Positions 37,666 through 46,229 of a stretch of DNA of 64,000 bases are shown one piece after another. Source of the DNA: an uncultured Porphyromonadaceae bacterium (GTDB lineage Bacteria; Bacteroidota; Bacteroidia; Bacteroidales; Muribaculaceae); NCBI GenBank assembly GCA_902461565.1, contig CABPYL010000004.1, positions 33,101-97,100 of the forward strand. The letters run 5' to 3'. Under the pieces are notes generated by a model. That model was given only the letters and a program-made list of their open reading frames with translations. It was not told where the DNA came from and ran no database searches. The first letter of the stretch is position 1. Every line of letters begins with the position of its first letter. A program made the translations under genes and the position numbers.

Positions 37666-40600
37666 ATGACCTTAAATTTTAAATATCCTGCAGTAATTTT
37701 CCTTGCGCTGGCGTCCGGCTCGGCATTTACCCATGCCGGGACAATCGCGAACGGTCGTCTTACCACCGCTCTTCCAGATTCTCTCTGGCAATATTCGCAA
37801 TGGATTTCCGCTGCCGACGCACCAGTAGTTACCGGACGGATAGAAGGCCGAAACGAACGTGCTGCCGATGGCGCTTCGTGGTTCCTTTGCGAGATTAAGA
37901 ACCCTGCAAAAGTTGTCTCGGCCCGTTGGATGACCACCGGTCTTGGTGTATATTCTTTGTATGTCAACGGAAAAACTGTCGGCGATGAAATATTAAAGCC
38001 TGGCTTTACACATTATGGCAAAACTAAGCTGTCGTATACATACGACATCACCGACGCTATCCGCCGTACTTCGGGAGCGGAAAATGTTTTTGCTGTTCAG
38101 TCCACCCCCGGATGGTGGGCTGATAAAATTATCACTCCCGGTGGACAGGAGGGGATGACAGGCCGCAAACCTGCTTTCCGTGGTGTGATAGAACTGACTT
38201 TTGCCGATGGGAAACGCGAATATTACGGTACGGACACAATGTCCTGGAAAGCCGGTATCGCCGGCCCGGTACAGCACTCGGCCATATTCGACGGCGAGGA
38301 GTATGATGCCCGTATCCCGTCAGGCTTCGATACTCCCGAAAAGCTCTCCGCGCCAGAGGTCAATACCGAATTTGCCGGTCAGATTTTTCCTTCGGACGGC
38401 GCGGAAATCTATTTCCGCGAAGACCTTGCTCTGAAACCTGTGCGGGCATACAAGTGGCAGGGTATTACCGGAGCCTCCAACAACGAGCACGGTAAGGTAA
38501 AAATAGTCAGAGAATATCCCGGCGGCAAAAACATGACGCTTATGCCGGGCGAGACTATTGTGGTTGATTTCGGACAGAACTGCGCGGCAGTCCCCGAATT
38601 TGAATTCAAGGCCAAGGAAGGCACGACGCTCCGCTGTCTACCTGCAGAATTGCTCAACGACGGTAATGGTGCCGAGAGCCGTGGAATGGATGGTCCCGAA
38701 GGCAGCGTACACCGCCGAAATCTGCGAGTTCCCGACGATGGCATGCGCGTCGACTATACTTTCGGCACCGGTAACAAGATGGTTAAATACCGTCCTGACC
38801 GCACGTTCTTCGGTTATAGATACGTATCCCTTACAGCCGATAACCCCGTAACCATACGCTCGATAAGTTCCATTCCGGTAACATCGATATCAAAGAGCAT
38901 GCAGACTGGGTATCTTACCACTGGCAACGAATTGATTAATAAACTTATCTCCAACACGATATGGGGTATGCGCTCCAACTATCTCTCCGTCCCTACCGAT
39001 TGCCCCCAGCGCAACGAGCGCCTTGGCTGGACTGCCGACACACAGGTATTTGCTGAAACGGGTACATTCTTTGCTGATACACGCCGTTTCTTCCATAAAT
39101 GGATGCGCGACATGCGCGATACACAGAACAATGCAGGCAGCTTCCCCGGTGTCGCTCCGCTGGCACAGTATGGCGCCGGCACTAACGACTATGCGCGTCT
39201 CGGATGGGCTGACGCCGGAATAATCGTGCCCTGGGTGGTGTGGAAACAGTTTGCCGACACTGCCATTGTTAACGAGAACTGGAACGCGATGATGAAGTTC
39301 CACAATCATATATCATCCACCAAATATAATCATCATTGCCTGCGTGGCGAAAACGGCGACTATCAGTGGGCCGACTGGCTCAGTTACGAACCCCTCGAAA
39401 GCTGTGGAGGCGGAATATTCATGCAGGACGACAACGGCAATACGTGTGTGCGCCCCGAAGCTTACGATTATTGGAATTATCTGAGTGCTTCGTACTGGCT
39501 GACAGATACTGAAATGATGATAGATATGGCCCGTGCGACAGGTCGTGATACCACGGCCCTCGAACGTACTGCAAAAGAGGCCCGCGAATATCTTACACGA
39601 ACTTTCATGATGCCTGACGGCACGTTCAGAACTCCTATTCTCAACACTATGCAGACGCCGGCACTCTTTGCTCTGCGCAACGGTCTTGTCAGCGGGAAGG
39701 CAAAGGACAACATGATTCAGAGGCTCCGCGACAATTTTGCCGACCACGGCAACTGTTTGCAGACCGGTTTCCTGGGTACTTCCATCCTTATGCCTGTCCT
39801 TACTGAGAACGGTATGGCCGATATCGCTTACGACCTTCTTTTCCAACGCAACAACCCAAGCTGGCTATATTCGATAGATAACGGTGCCACCACAATATGG
39901 GAGCGCTGGAACAGCTACATGCTTGACCGCGGCATGGGTCCGGCAGGCATGAACAGTTTTAATCATTATGCTTATGGCTGCGTGTGCGAGTGGCTTTGGG
40001 AAACGGCTGCAGGTATCGCTGCCGATCCTTCCGACCCTGGATTCAAAACCATTGTAATGCGCCCTGTTCCCGACCGCCGGCTTGGCTCGCTTGATGCCGA
40101 GTACCATTCGCCGGCAGGTGTGATCGAAAGTCATTGGAAATACGATGGAGACGACTGGATATGGACATTCACCGTTCCTGAAGGCGCACGGGCAAAGGTA
40201 CTGATTCCGTTTGAAAAGCAGGAAAACATATACAGCGCCGGCACGCACACAGTAAAGGTAAGTAGACCGGAGAGCAAGGCGTCTGTCGATATGGGTCCCC
40301 ATGTCGCAGGCGTGGAATTCGGCGATCCGTTCATATTGCTTGACGACGATACATATTATGCCTACGGTACGAAAAAAGAGCGAGAGATCGAGGTTTATAC
40401 TTCCAACGACCTCAAAAACTGGACCCCCGGAGGTGTTGTACTGCGTGCTCCCGACTCGTACGGCACACGCTGGTTCTGGGCTCCGGAAGTATATCGCATA
40501 GGCGACCGCTATCTGATGTATTACTCTGCGGACGAACACATTTGTGTTGCCGAGGCGTCCTCGCCTTTCGGGCCTTTTGTTCAAAAAGAGAAAAAGCCGA

Positions 40601-41169
40601 TGCTTGCCGGCGAGAAAGCTATCGATACATCGCTGTTTATTGATACGGACGGTACACCCTATCTGTTTTTCGACCGTATAATGCACGATGGTTACAAGAT
40701 ATGGGTGGCGCGTATGAATCCGGACCTTACATCGATAGACCCTTCCACTCTTACTCTGTGCGTAGAAAGCAGCATGCCTTGGGAGACCGACCGTGTGAAC
40801 GAAGGGTCGTTTGTTATCAAGCGCGGCGATACCTACTATATGACCTACTCGGGAAACGGGTTCCCCAATCCCGAATATAATGTTGCAGTCGCAACATCCA
40901 AAAGCCCTTATGGTCCCTGGACCAAACCCGAAAACAACCGGATTTTGCGCACGCCGGAATTCCAGGAGCACGGACATCTTGAAGGGGTGGGGCACAGCGC
41001 CATCTTTACCGACAAGAATGGGCAGATGCGTATAGTTTTTCACGCGCATAACCAGCCCGGAAAGATTCATCACCGCGAAATGTACATCGCTCCGATAGAC
41101 TTTATTGACGAGGAGCCGGGGCTGCGCGTAGATACATCGAAAATAATTAAAGCATTACCGACAAAATAA
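37666..41169 (+). CDS. fusion: GH78 alpha-L-rhamnosidase-like + GH43
   Basis: From ATG 37666 the protein has 1167 residues with a clean signal peptide (LNFKYPAVIFLALASGSAFTHA). A longer frame opens at 37549 but contains the promoter, so the later start is chosen. Residues about 30-850 are GH78: N-terminal sandwiches, then the helical barrel with DCPQRNERLGWTADTQ (Asp445, Glu451) and WERWNSY. Residues about 875-1167 are a complete GH43 propeller: FGDPFIL (Asp887), WFWAPEVY, IDTSLFID (Asp987) and VNEGSFV (Glu1046). So all GH43 catalytic residues are kept, unlike the 6418 protein. Expected products are L-rhamnose and arabinose or another GH43 sugar. The GH38 gene starts 1 nt after its stop. Confidence 0.92.
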   Translation: MTLNFKYPAVIFLALASGSAFTHAGTIANGRLTTALPDSLWQYSQWISAADAPVVTGRIEGRNERAADGASWFLCEIKNPAKVVSARWMTTGLGVYSLYVNGKTVGDEILKPGFTHYGKTKLSYTYDITDAIRRTSGAENVFAVQSTPGWWADKIITPGGQEGMTGRKPAFRGVIELTFADGKREYYGTDTMSWKAGIAGPVQHSAIFDGEEYDARIPSGFDTPEKLSAPEVNTEFAGQIFPSDGAEIYFREDLALKPVRAYKWQGITGASNNEHGKVKIVREYPGGKNMTLMPGETIVVDFGQNCAAVPEFEFKAKEGTTLRCLPAELLNDGNGAESRGMDGPEGSVHRRNLRVPDDGMRVDYTFGTGNKMVKYRPDRTFFGYRYVSLTADNPVTIRSISSIPVTSISKSMQTGYLTTGNELINKLISNTIWGMRSNYLSVPTDCPQRNERLGWTADTQVFAETGTFFADTRRFFHKWMRDMRDTQNNAGSFPGVAPLAQYGAGTNDYARLGWADAGIIVPWVVWKQFADTAIVNENWNAMMKFHNHISSTKYNHHCLRGENGDYQWADWLSYEPLESCGGGIFMQDDNGNTCVRPEAYDYWNYLSASYWLTDTEMMIDMARATGRDTTALERTAKEAREYLTRTFMMPDGTFRTPILNTMQTPALFALRNGLVSGKAKDNMIQRLRDNFADHGNCLQTGFLGTSILMPVLTENGMADIAYDLLFQRNNPSWLYSIDNGATTIWERWNSYMLDRGMGPAGMNSFNHYAYGCVCEWLWETAAGIAADPSDPGFKTIVMRPVPDRRLGSLDAEYHSPAGVIESHWKYDGDDWIWTFTVPEGARAKVLIPFEKQENIYSAGTHTVKVSRPESKASVDMGPHVAGVEFGDPFILLDDDTYYAYGTKKEREIEVYTSNDLKNWTPGGVVLRAPDSYGTRWFWAPEVYRIGDRYLMYYSADEHICVAEASSPFGPFVQKEKKPMLAGEKAIDTSLFIDTDGTPYLFFDRIMHDGYKIWVARMNPDLTSIDPSTLTLCVESSMPWETDRVNEGSFVIKRGDTYYMTYSGNGFPNPEYNVAVATSKSPYGPWTKPENNRILRTPEFQEHGHLEGVGHSAIFTDKNGQMRIVFHAHNQPGKIHHREMYIAPIDFIDEEPGLRVDTSKIIKALPTK

Positions 41170-41170
41170 G

Positions 41171-44100
41171 ATGATGAATACCCGACTCTTTGCTGCTGTT
41201 TTTGCCGGAGTGGCGTTGAGCGTCTCCGCCGCCGGAAACGCCGGTACAGAACCGACTAAAGTGTATATGGTATCCAATGCGCATCTGGATACGCAGTGGA
41301 ACTGGGACGTGCAGACAACCATCGGTACGTTTGTCCGTAACACGTTGCACCAGAATCTGAGCCTGCTTGATAAATATCCGGGTTACATATTCAATTTCGA
41401 GGGAGGTATAAAGTATTCGTGGATGAAGGAGTATTATCCATACGAGTACGAAATTGTTAAAAAGCATATCCGCGATGGCCGTTGGCACATTTCGGGCGCA
41501 AGCTGGGATGCCTGTGATGTGATAGTGCCCTCGGTTGAATCGCTGATACGCAACATTATGCTCGGCCAGCAGTTCTATCGCGATGAGTTCGGTGTGGAGA
41601 GTACAGATATTTTTCTGCCCGACTGTTTTGGTTTCGGCTGGACGTTGCCGACGGTGGCGGCACACTGTGGCCTGATTGGCTTCTCGTCGCAGAAACTCGG
41701 CTGGCGCGAGAATCCGTTCCACGGAGATAAAAAATATCCGTTCAATGTCGGCGTGTGGCAGGGTGTCGACGGGTCGGAAATCATGATGGCGCACGGATAC
41801 AGATATGTGCAGGCATGGGATATTGAGGACCTTACCGAGAACAAAATGCTGAAGGACCGCTGCGGCGATAATTCGCTTGGGGCGTTCATGCAGTACTATG
41901 GCACGGGTGATACAGGCGGTTCTCCGACAATATCGTCGGTAGACGCGGTAGAACGCGCCCGCTGCAAGAAAGGAAGTTTAGATATACTGAGCGTGGCGAG
42001 CGACCAGTTATATAAGGACTATCTGCCTTTCTCGGCACATCCCGAGTTGCCACGTTACAGCGGCGAACTTACGATGGATGTACATGGCACAGGCTGTTAC
42101 ACATCGCAGGCTGCCATGAAACTATACAATAGGCAGAACGAGTTGCTTGGCGATGCTGCTGAACGAGCCTCGGCCACAGCTGCCGCGCTTGGCGTTGCAA
42201 CATATCCCGGCGATGCTCTCACGGAAAACTGGCGCCGTTTCATTTATCATCAGTTCCACGACGACCTTACCGGTACGTCGATACCGCGAGCATATGAATT
42301 TTCCTGGAACGACGAACTGCTGTCTCTGAAAAAATTCTCCGATATCATAAGCCACGGTGTTGCTGCCGTTGCATCGCAACTCGATACCCGAACCAAGGGG
42401 ACACCGGTGGTGCTTTATAACGCGCTTGGTCATGAATGCACGGATGTGGTTGAATTTGAAATACCGGCGAAGTATCGTCCGTCCTCAGTGAAGGCCATAG
42501 CGCATGATGGCAGTCAGGCCAACGCTCAGGTGCTTGGCTGGCAGGAAGGCCGGGCACGCATTCTTGTAGAAGCTACTGTACCCGCCAACGGCTATGCTGT
42601 ATATGATATCAGGCTTTCGGGTAAAGGCCGTCAGCAGGATGGCGATGATGTACACACTATCGAAAATTCCGTTTACCGCATAACCTTCAACGATAGTGGC
42701 GATATTGTCTCGCTGTTCGATAAGGTTGTCGGCCGCGAACTTGTAAAGGCTGGCAAAACAATCCGTCTTGCCGCTTTTACAAACAATTATTCATCCCGCT
42801 GGCCCGCTTGGGAAGTGATGAAAACGACCCTCGACAGCGAGCCTGAATCTATTATCGGCGATGTCAGCGTTACACTTGTTGAGAACGGGCCTCTGCGGTC
42901 GACGGTACTTGTGGAAAAGTCTCTTGGCGAGTCCCGCTTTAAACAGTATGTGCGCCTTTATGAAGGCGCCCTTGCCGACCGTATCGATTTCTATAACGAG
43001 GTGGACTGGAACAGTTCCAACACCCTTGTCAAGGCTGAGTTCCCTCTGTCTGTGGATAACGACGTGGCAAGTTACGACCTTGGGCTGGGCACTGTAGAGC
43101 GCGGTAACAATCGCCCCAACTCCTACGAAGTTTATGCTCAGCGCTGGGCCGATCTTACCGACCGCAGCGGCGACTATGGTGTTACCGTGATGAACGACTG
43201 CAAATATGGATGGGACAAACCTGATAACAACACCATCCGCCTGACGTTGCTGCATACACCGGGAACCGACCACCACTATCCCTATCAGGACCATCAGGAT
43301 TTAGGCTATCATACTTTTACATATTCTCTTCGCGGCCATGCCGGCGCGCTGGATAAATCAGCTGCCTGCAATGGTGCCGATGTGCTGAATCAGCGCATAA
43401 AGGCTTTTGCTGTAAGTCGCCATGCCGGTAAACTCGGGAAGCAGTTCTCGGTATTGTCTGTCGATAACGACGCATTGGCCGTTAAGGCGTTCAAGAGAGC
43501 CGAGGCATCAGATGAATATATAATCCGCCTCTACGATACTTCGGGCAAAGGCGCGTCCGGTACGGTAACCTTCGCGCAGCCTCTGACTGCCGCTTTCGAG
43601 GCCGACGGTACTGAGAAAACCATAGGTACGGCAACTTTTGACGGTGCAAAACTGAATGTGGCGGTAGTGCCAAACGGCGTCAGAACTTATAAAGTACGTT
43701 TTGTTCCTGCTGTGGCTGTGCCGGAGGGCAAGTTCCTTCCTGTAAACCTTGCTTTAGACAAAAAGTGCTTCAGCTGGAACTGTTTCCGCGGAGCTGCCGA
43801 TTTCCATAATGGCTACGGCTATGCGGGAGAGCTAATTCCAGATACTCTTGTGGTGTCTGGTGTACCTTTCGACATTGAGAACAAACAGCTGCTCAACGGA
43901 AAGATGTGCAGCGGTGATACTATCGCCGTTCCTGATGGCGGCTACGATAAACTGTATATCCTGGCCGCCGCAGCAAGCGACAGCAATCCTGCTGCGGGTA
44001 CTTTTACTGTCGGCCGCAATGCGGCGGAAATCACTGTCCCGTCGTATACAGGCTTTATTGGCCAGTGGGGGCATACGGGACATACCGATGGTTATATGCT

Positions 44101-44782
44101 TGACGATGAAGTGGCATTCGTGGGAACACACCGTCATTCGTATCAGGGCGACCACCCTTACGAGTATACATATATGTTTAAGTATTGCATAGATATACCT
44201 GCCGACGCCAGGACCGTTGTGCTGCCGGATAACCGCGATATAGTAATTTTTGCCGCTACCTTTGCAAAAGACGCTTTCGATGAAACTGCGGCGCTCGCCC
44301 CCTTGTTCCGCACATCAATCGTGGGTAACAACAGCAAATCGGCTACAGAAGGCACAACTGCACCCGAGAGCTTTCTGCGGCCCGAACATATCACGGGGTG
44401 GTCGGGATACGTGAACAATAAGGAAAAACCGCAGTTTATATGCGATGGCAATCCCGATACCAAATGGTGCGATGTCGGCGGTATTCCGAGTTATGTGGAA
44501 TGCGATTTCGGAACTCCTCGAAGCATTGGCGGTTGGTCGCTGCTCAATGCCGGTAAAGAGACGCCGATGTATATCACGGTATCGTGCCTGCTGCAGGCAC
44601 GCAACAGCGCCGACGAGGAATGGCGTACCATAGATCACATGGTAGGCAACAGCAAGAATGTATTTAACAAACGACTTGTGGAGCCTGTCGATACCCGTTA
44701 TCTGCGGCTGCTTGTCGTTCAGCCCGAACAGGCCGGTGGCGCAGGCAATACCCGCATATATGAATTCGGTGTATATGAGTAA
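41171..44782 (+). CDS. GH38-family alpha-mannosidase with C-terminal discoidin-like domain
   Basis: The protein has 1203 residues with a signal peptide (about 1-21). Zinc and catalytic motifs are clear: NAHLDTQWNW (His38, Asp40), FLPDCFGFGWTLPTV (nucleophile Asp151) and QFHDDLTGTS (His363). The middle helical bundle and beta-sandwich domains follow. Residues about 1050-1203 resemble an F5/8 type C sugar-binding domain (GNPDTKWCDVGGIPSYVECDFG, VDTRYLRLLVVQPEQ). GH38 enzymes are retaining alpha-mannosidases. Most bacterial members are shorter and many are cytoplasmic; this one is exported. Either of two adjacent ATGs (41171, 41174) may be used. Confidence 0.93.
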   Translation: MMNTRLFAAVFAGVALSVSAAGNAGTEPTKVYMVSNAHLDTQWNWDVQTTIGTFVRNTLHQNLSLLDKYPGYIFNFEGGIKYSWMKEYYPYEYEIVKKHIRDGRWHISGASWDACDVIVPSVESLIRNIMLGQQFYRDEFGVESTDIFLPDCFGFGWTLPTVAAHCGLIGFSSQKLGWRENPFHGDKKYPFNVGVWQGVDGSEIMMAHGYRYVQAWDIEDLTENKMLKDRCGDNSLGAFMQYYGTGDTGGSPTISSVDAVERARCKKGSLDILSVASDQLYKDYLPFSAHPELPRYSGELTMDVHGTGCYTSQAAMKLYNRQNELLGDAAERASATAAALGVATYPGDALTENWRRFIYHQFHDDLTGTSIPRAYEFSWNDELLSLKKFSDIISHGVAAVASQLDTRTKGTPVVLYNALGHECTDVVEFEIPAKYRPSSVKAIAHDGSQANAQVLGWQEGRARILVEATVPANGYAVYDIRLSGKGRQQDGDDVHTIENSVYRITFNDSGDIVSLFDKVVGRELVKAGKTIRLAAFTNNYSSRWPAWEVMKTTLDSEPESIIGDVSVTLVENGPLRSTVLVEKSLGESRFKQYVRLYEGALADRIDFYNEVDWNSSNTLVKAEFPLSVDNDVASYDLGLGTVERGNNRPNSYEVYAQRWADLTDRSGDYGVTVMNDCKYGWDKPDNNTIRLTLLHTPGTDHHYPYQDHQDLGYHTFTYSLRGHAGALDKSAACNGADVLNQRIKAFAVSRHAGKLGKQFSVLSVDNDALAVKAFKRAEASDEYIIRLYDTSGKGASGTVTFAQPLTAAFEADGTEKTIGTATFDGAKLNVAVVPNGVRTYKVRFVPAVAVPEGKFLPVNLALDKKCFSWNCFRGAADFHNGYGYAGELIPDTLVVSGVPFDIENKQLLNGKMCSGDTIAVPDGGYDKLYILAAAASDSNPAAGTFTVGRNAAEITVPSYTGFIGQWGHTGHTDGYMLDDEVAFVGTHRHSYQGDHPYEYTYMFKYCIDIPADARTVVLPDNRDIVIFAATFAKDAFDETAALAPLFRTSIVGNNSKSATEGTTAPESFLRPEHITGWSGYVNNKEKPQFICDGNPDTKWCDVGGIPSYVECDFGTPRSIGGWSLLNAGKETPMYITVSCLLQARNSADEEWRTIDHMVGNSKNVFNKRLVEPVDTRYLRLLVVQPEQAGGAGNTRIYEFGVYE

Positions 44783-44808
44783 TTAACAACCATATAAATA
44801 TATTATCA

Positions 44809-45969
44809 ATGAAAAAAACATTATTACTGCTCGGCGCCGCCGCTATTGCAATGGCTACGGTGCAGTGTACGACAAGTAAAGAGGTAAACTTGACTAAATC
44901 AGGTCTTGACCCCGAAAAATTCAATGCTGTTTTCAACGGCGATACAACAGCGCTTTATACTCTTACAAATGCCAATGGCGCCGAAGTGTGCATCACAAAT
45001 TTCGGCGGCCGTATCGTGTCGGTGATGATGCCGGACAAGACCGGTGCATTCAAAGATGTCGTGCTCGGTTTCGACAGTATACAGGCCTATTTCCCCGAGA
45101 ATAATCTGAGCGATTTCGGCGCTGCCATCGGCCGTTATGCCAACCGCATCAATCAGGGTAAAATAACGATTGACGACGTTACTTATCAGCTGCCGCAGAA
45201 CAATTTCGGCCACTGCCTGCACGGCGGCGGCGAGATGGGTACACTCGGTTGGCAGTACCGTGTCTATAAAGTGGCAGCAAGTACCGACAGCTCGTTGACA
45301 CTCGTTATGGACTCGCCTGACGGCGACAACGGCTTTCCCGGAAATGTACATGCAACGGTTACATATACTCTTACTCCGAACAACACAATCGACATCGCAT
45401 ACACCGCCACGACAGACAAACCGACTGTAATAAATCTGACGAACCATTCGTACTTCAACCTCTCCGGCGATCCCACATGTCCCGTTACCGATCAGGAACT
45501 GACTGTCAACGCTTCCACATTCACTCCTGTAGACTCTACATTCATGACCACTGGAGAGATAATACCCGTAGCCGGCACTCCGATGGATTTTACCAAAGCA
45601 AAGATGATTGGAGCAGAAATAGAGCGTACCGACTATGACCAGATTAAAAACGGCAATGGCTACGACCATAACTGGGTGCTCGATACCAACCGTGATTTTA
45701 CAGTCGAGGCAGCCTCGGTATATTGCCCCGCAACAGGTATCCTGTTGCAGGTATATACCGACGAACCCGGCATACAAATCTACACAGGCAACTTCCTCGA
45801 CGGCACCGTTACCGGCAAGCACGATATAAAATATAACCAGCGCACTGCCATCTGCCTCGAAACACAGCATTTCCCCGATACACCCAACAAGCCTGAATGG
45901 CCCTCGGCTGTTCTTCGCCCCGGTGAAACTTATACCTCTCACTGCGCATACCATTTTTCGGTAAAATAA
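44809..45969 (+). CDS. galM: aldose 1-epimerase lipoprotein
   Basis: The protein has 386 residues with lipobox VQC (Cys20), so it is membrane-anchored facing the periplasm. Mutarotase landmarks are GRYANRINQG, the catalytic histidine segment INLTNHSYFNL and the late catalytic-type Glu in RPGETYTSH. It interconverts anomers of free hexoses, which would help transporters or kinases use sugars freed by the GH enzymes. It is last in the GH78-GH38 operon, 26 nt after GH38, and a strong terminator follows. Confidence 0.93.
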   Translation: MKKTLLLLGAAAIAMATVQCTTSKEVNLTKSGLDPEKFNAVFNGDTTALYTLTNANGAEVCITNFGGRIVSVMMPDKTGAFKDVVLGFDSIQAYFPENNLSDFGAAIGRYANRINQGKITIDDVTYQLPQNNFGHCLHGGGEMGTLGWQYRVYKVAASTDSSLTLVMDSPDGDNGFPGNVHATVTYTLTPNNTIDIAYTATTDKPTVINLTNHSYFNLSGDPTCPVTDQELTVNASTFTPVDSTFMTTGEIIPVAGTPMDFTKAKMIGAEIERTDYDQIKNGNGYDHNWVLDTNRDFTVEAASVYCPATGILLQVYTDEPGIQIYTGNFLDGTVTGKHDIKYNQRTAICLETQHFPDTPNKPEWPSAVLRPGETYTSHCAYHFSVK

Positions 45970-45988
45970 AAAGCAACCTATAAATTCT

Positions 45989-46025
45989 GAAACTGCGCCG
46001 TAAACCTCCGTTCCGGCGCAGTTTC
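45989..46025 (+). terminator. intrinsic terminator closing the PUL
   Basis: GAAACTGCGCCG (45989-46000) pairs perfectly over 12 bp with CGGCGCAGTTTC (46014-46025) around a 13-nt loop, followed by a T-containing run. It lies 19 nt after the galM stop. Confidence 0.88.
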
Positions 46026-46109
46026 TTTATGAATGGCTATCTTTGATTTTGTTGAGATTCAGGGATGTTTGACCATGAAAATATTTATAGATAGAAAATT
46101 TCGAGTTTT

Positions 46110-46138
46110 ATCACTATCTTTGTGATGTTTATGTGATA
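46110..46138 (+). promoter_or_regulatory. helicase-gene promoter overlapped by an inverted repeat
   Basis: TATCTTTG (46115-46122) matches TAnnTTTG exactly. It is bracketed by ATCAC (46110-46114) and GTGAT (46122-46126), and a second GTGATA lies at 46133-46138. A repressor bound there would block the -7 element; this is inference. The helicase start is about 100 nt downstream. Confidence 0.5.
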
Positions 46139-46229
46139 ATTGTGGACACCGGATTCAATGTATTGATCGATGTTTATGAATATCGGATAATACTCTATTT
46201 ATATGACGATTATTTAAATACTATTTAAT

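Noticed and set aside
39865..41073. Minus-strand frame of 402 codons
   Set aside because: It is antisense to the GH43 part of the GH78-GH43 gene, which keeps all catalytic residues.
46052..46122. PUL-type half-sites before the helicase gene (TTGAGA, ATGAAA)
   Set aside because: The spacing is 23 bp rather than 21 and the distance to the -7 element is 34 nt, so it is probably chance in AT-rich DNA.
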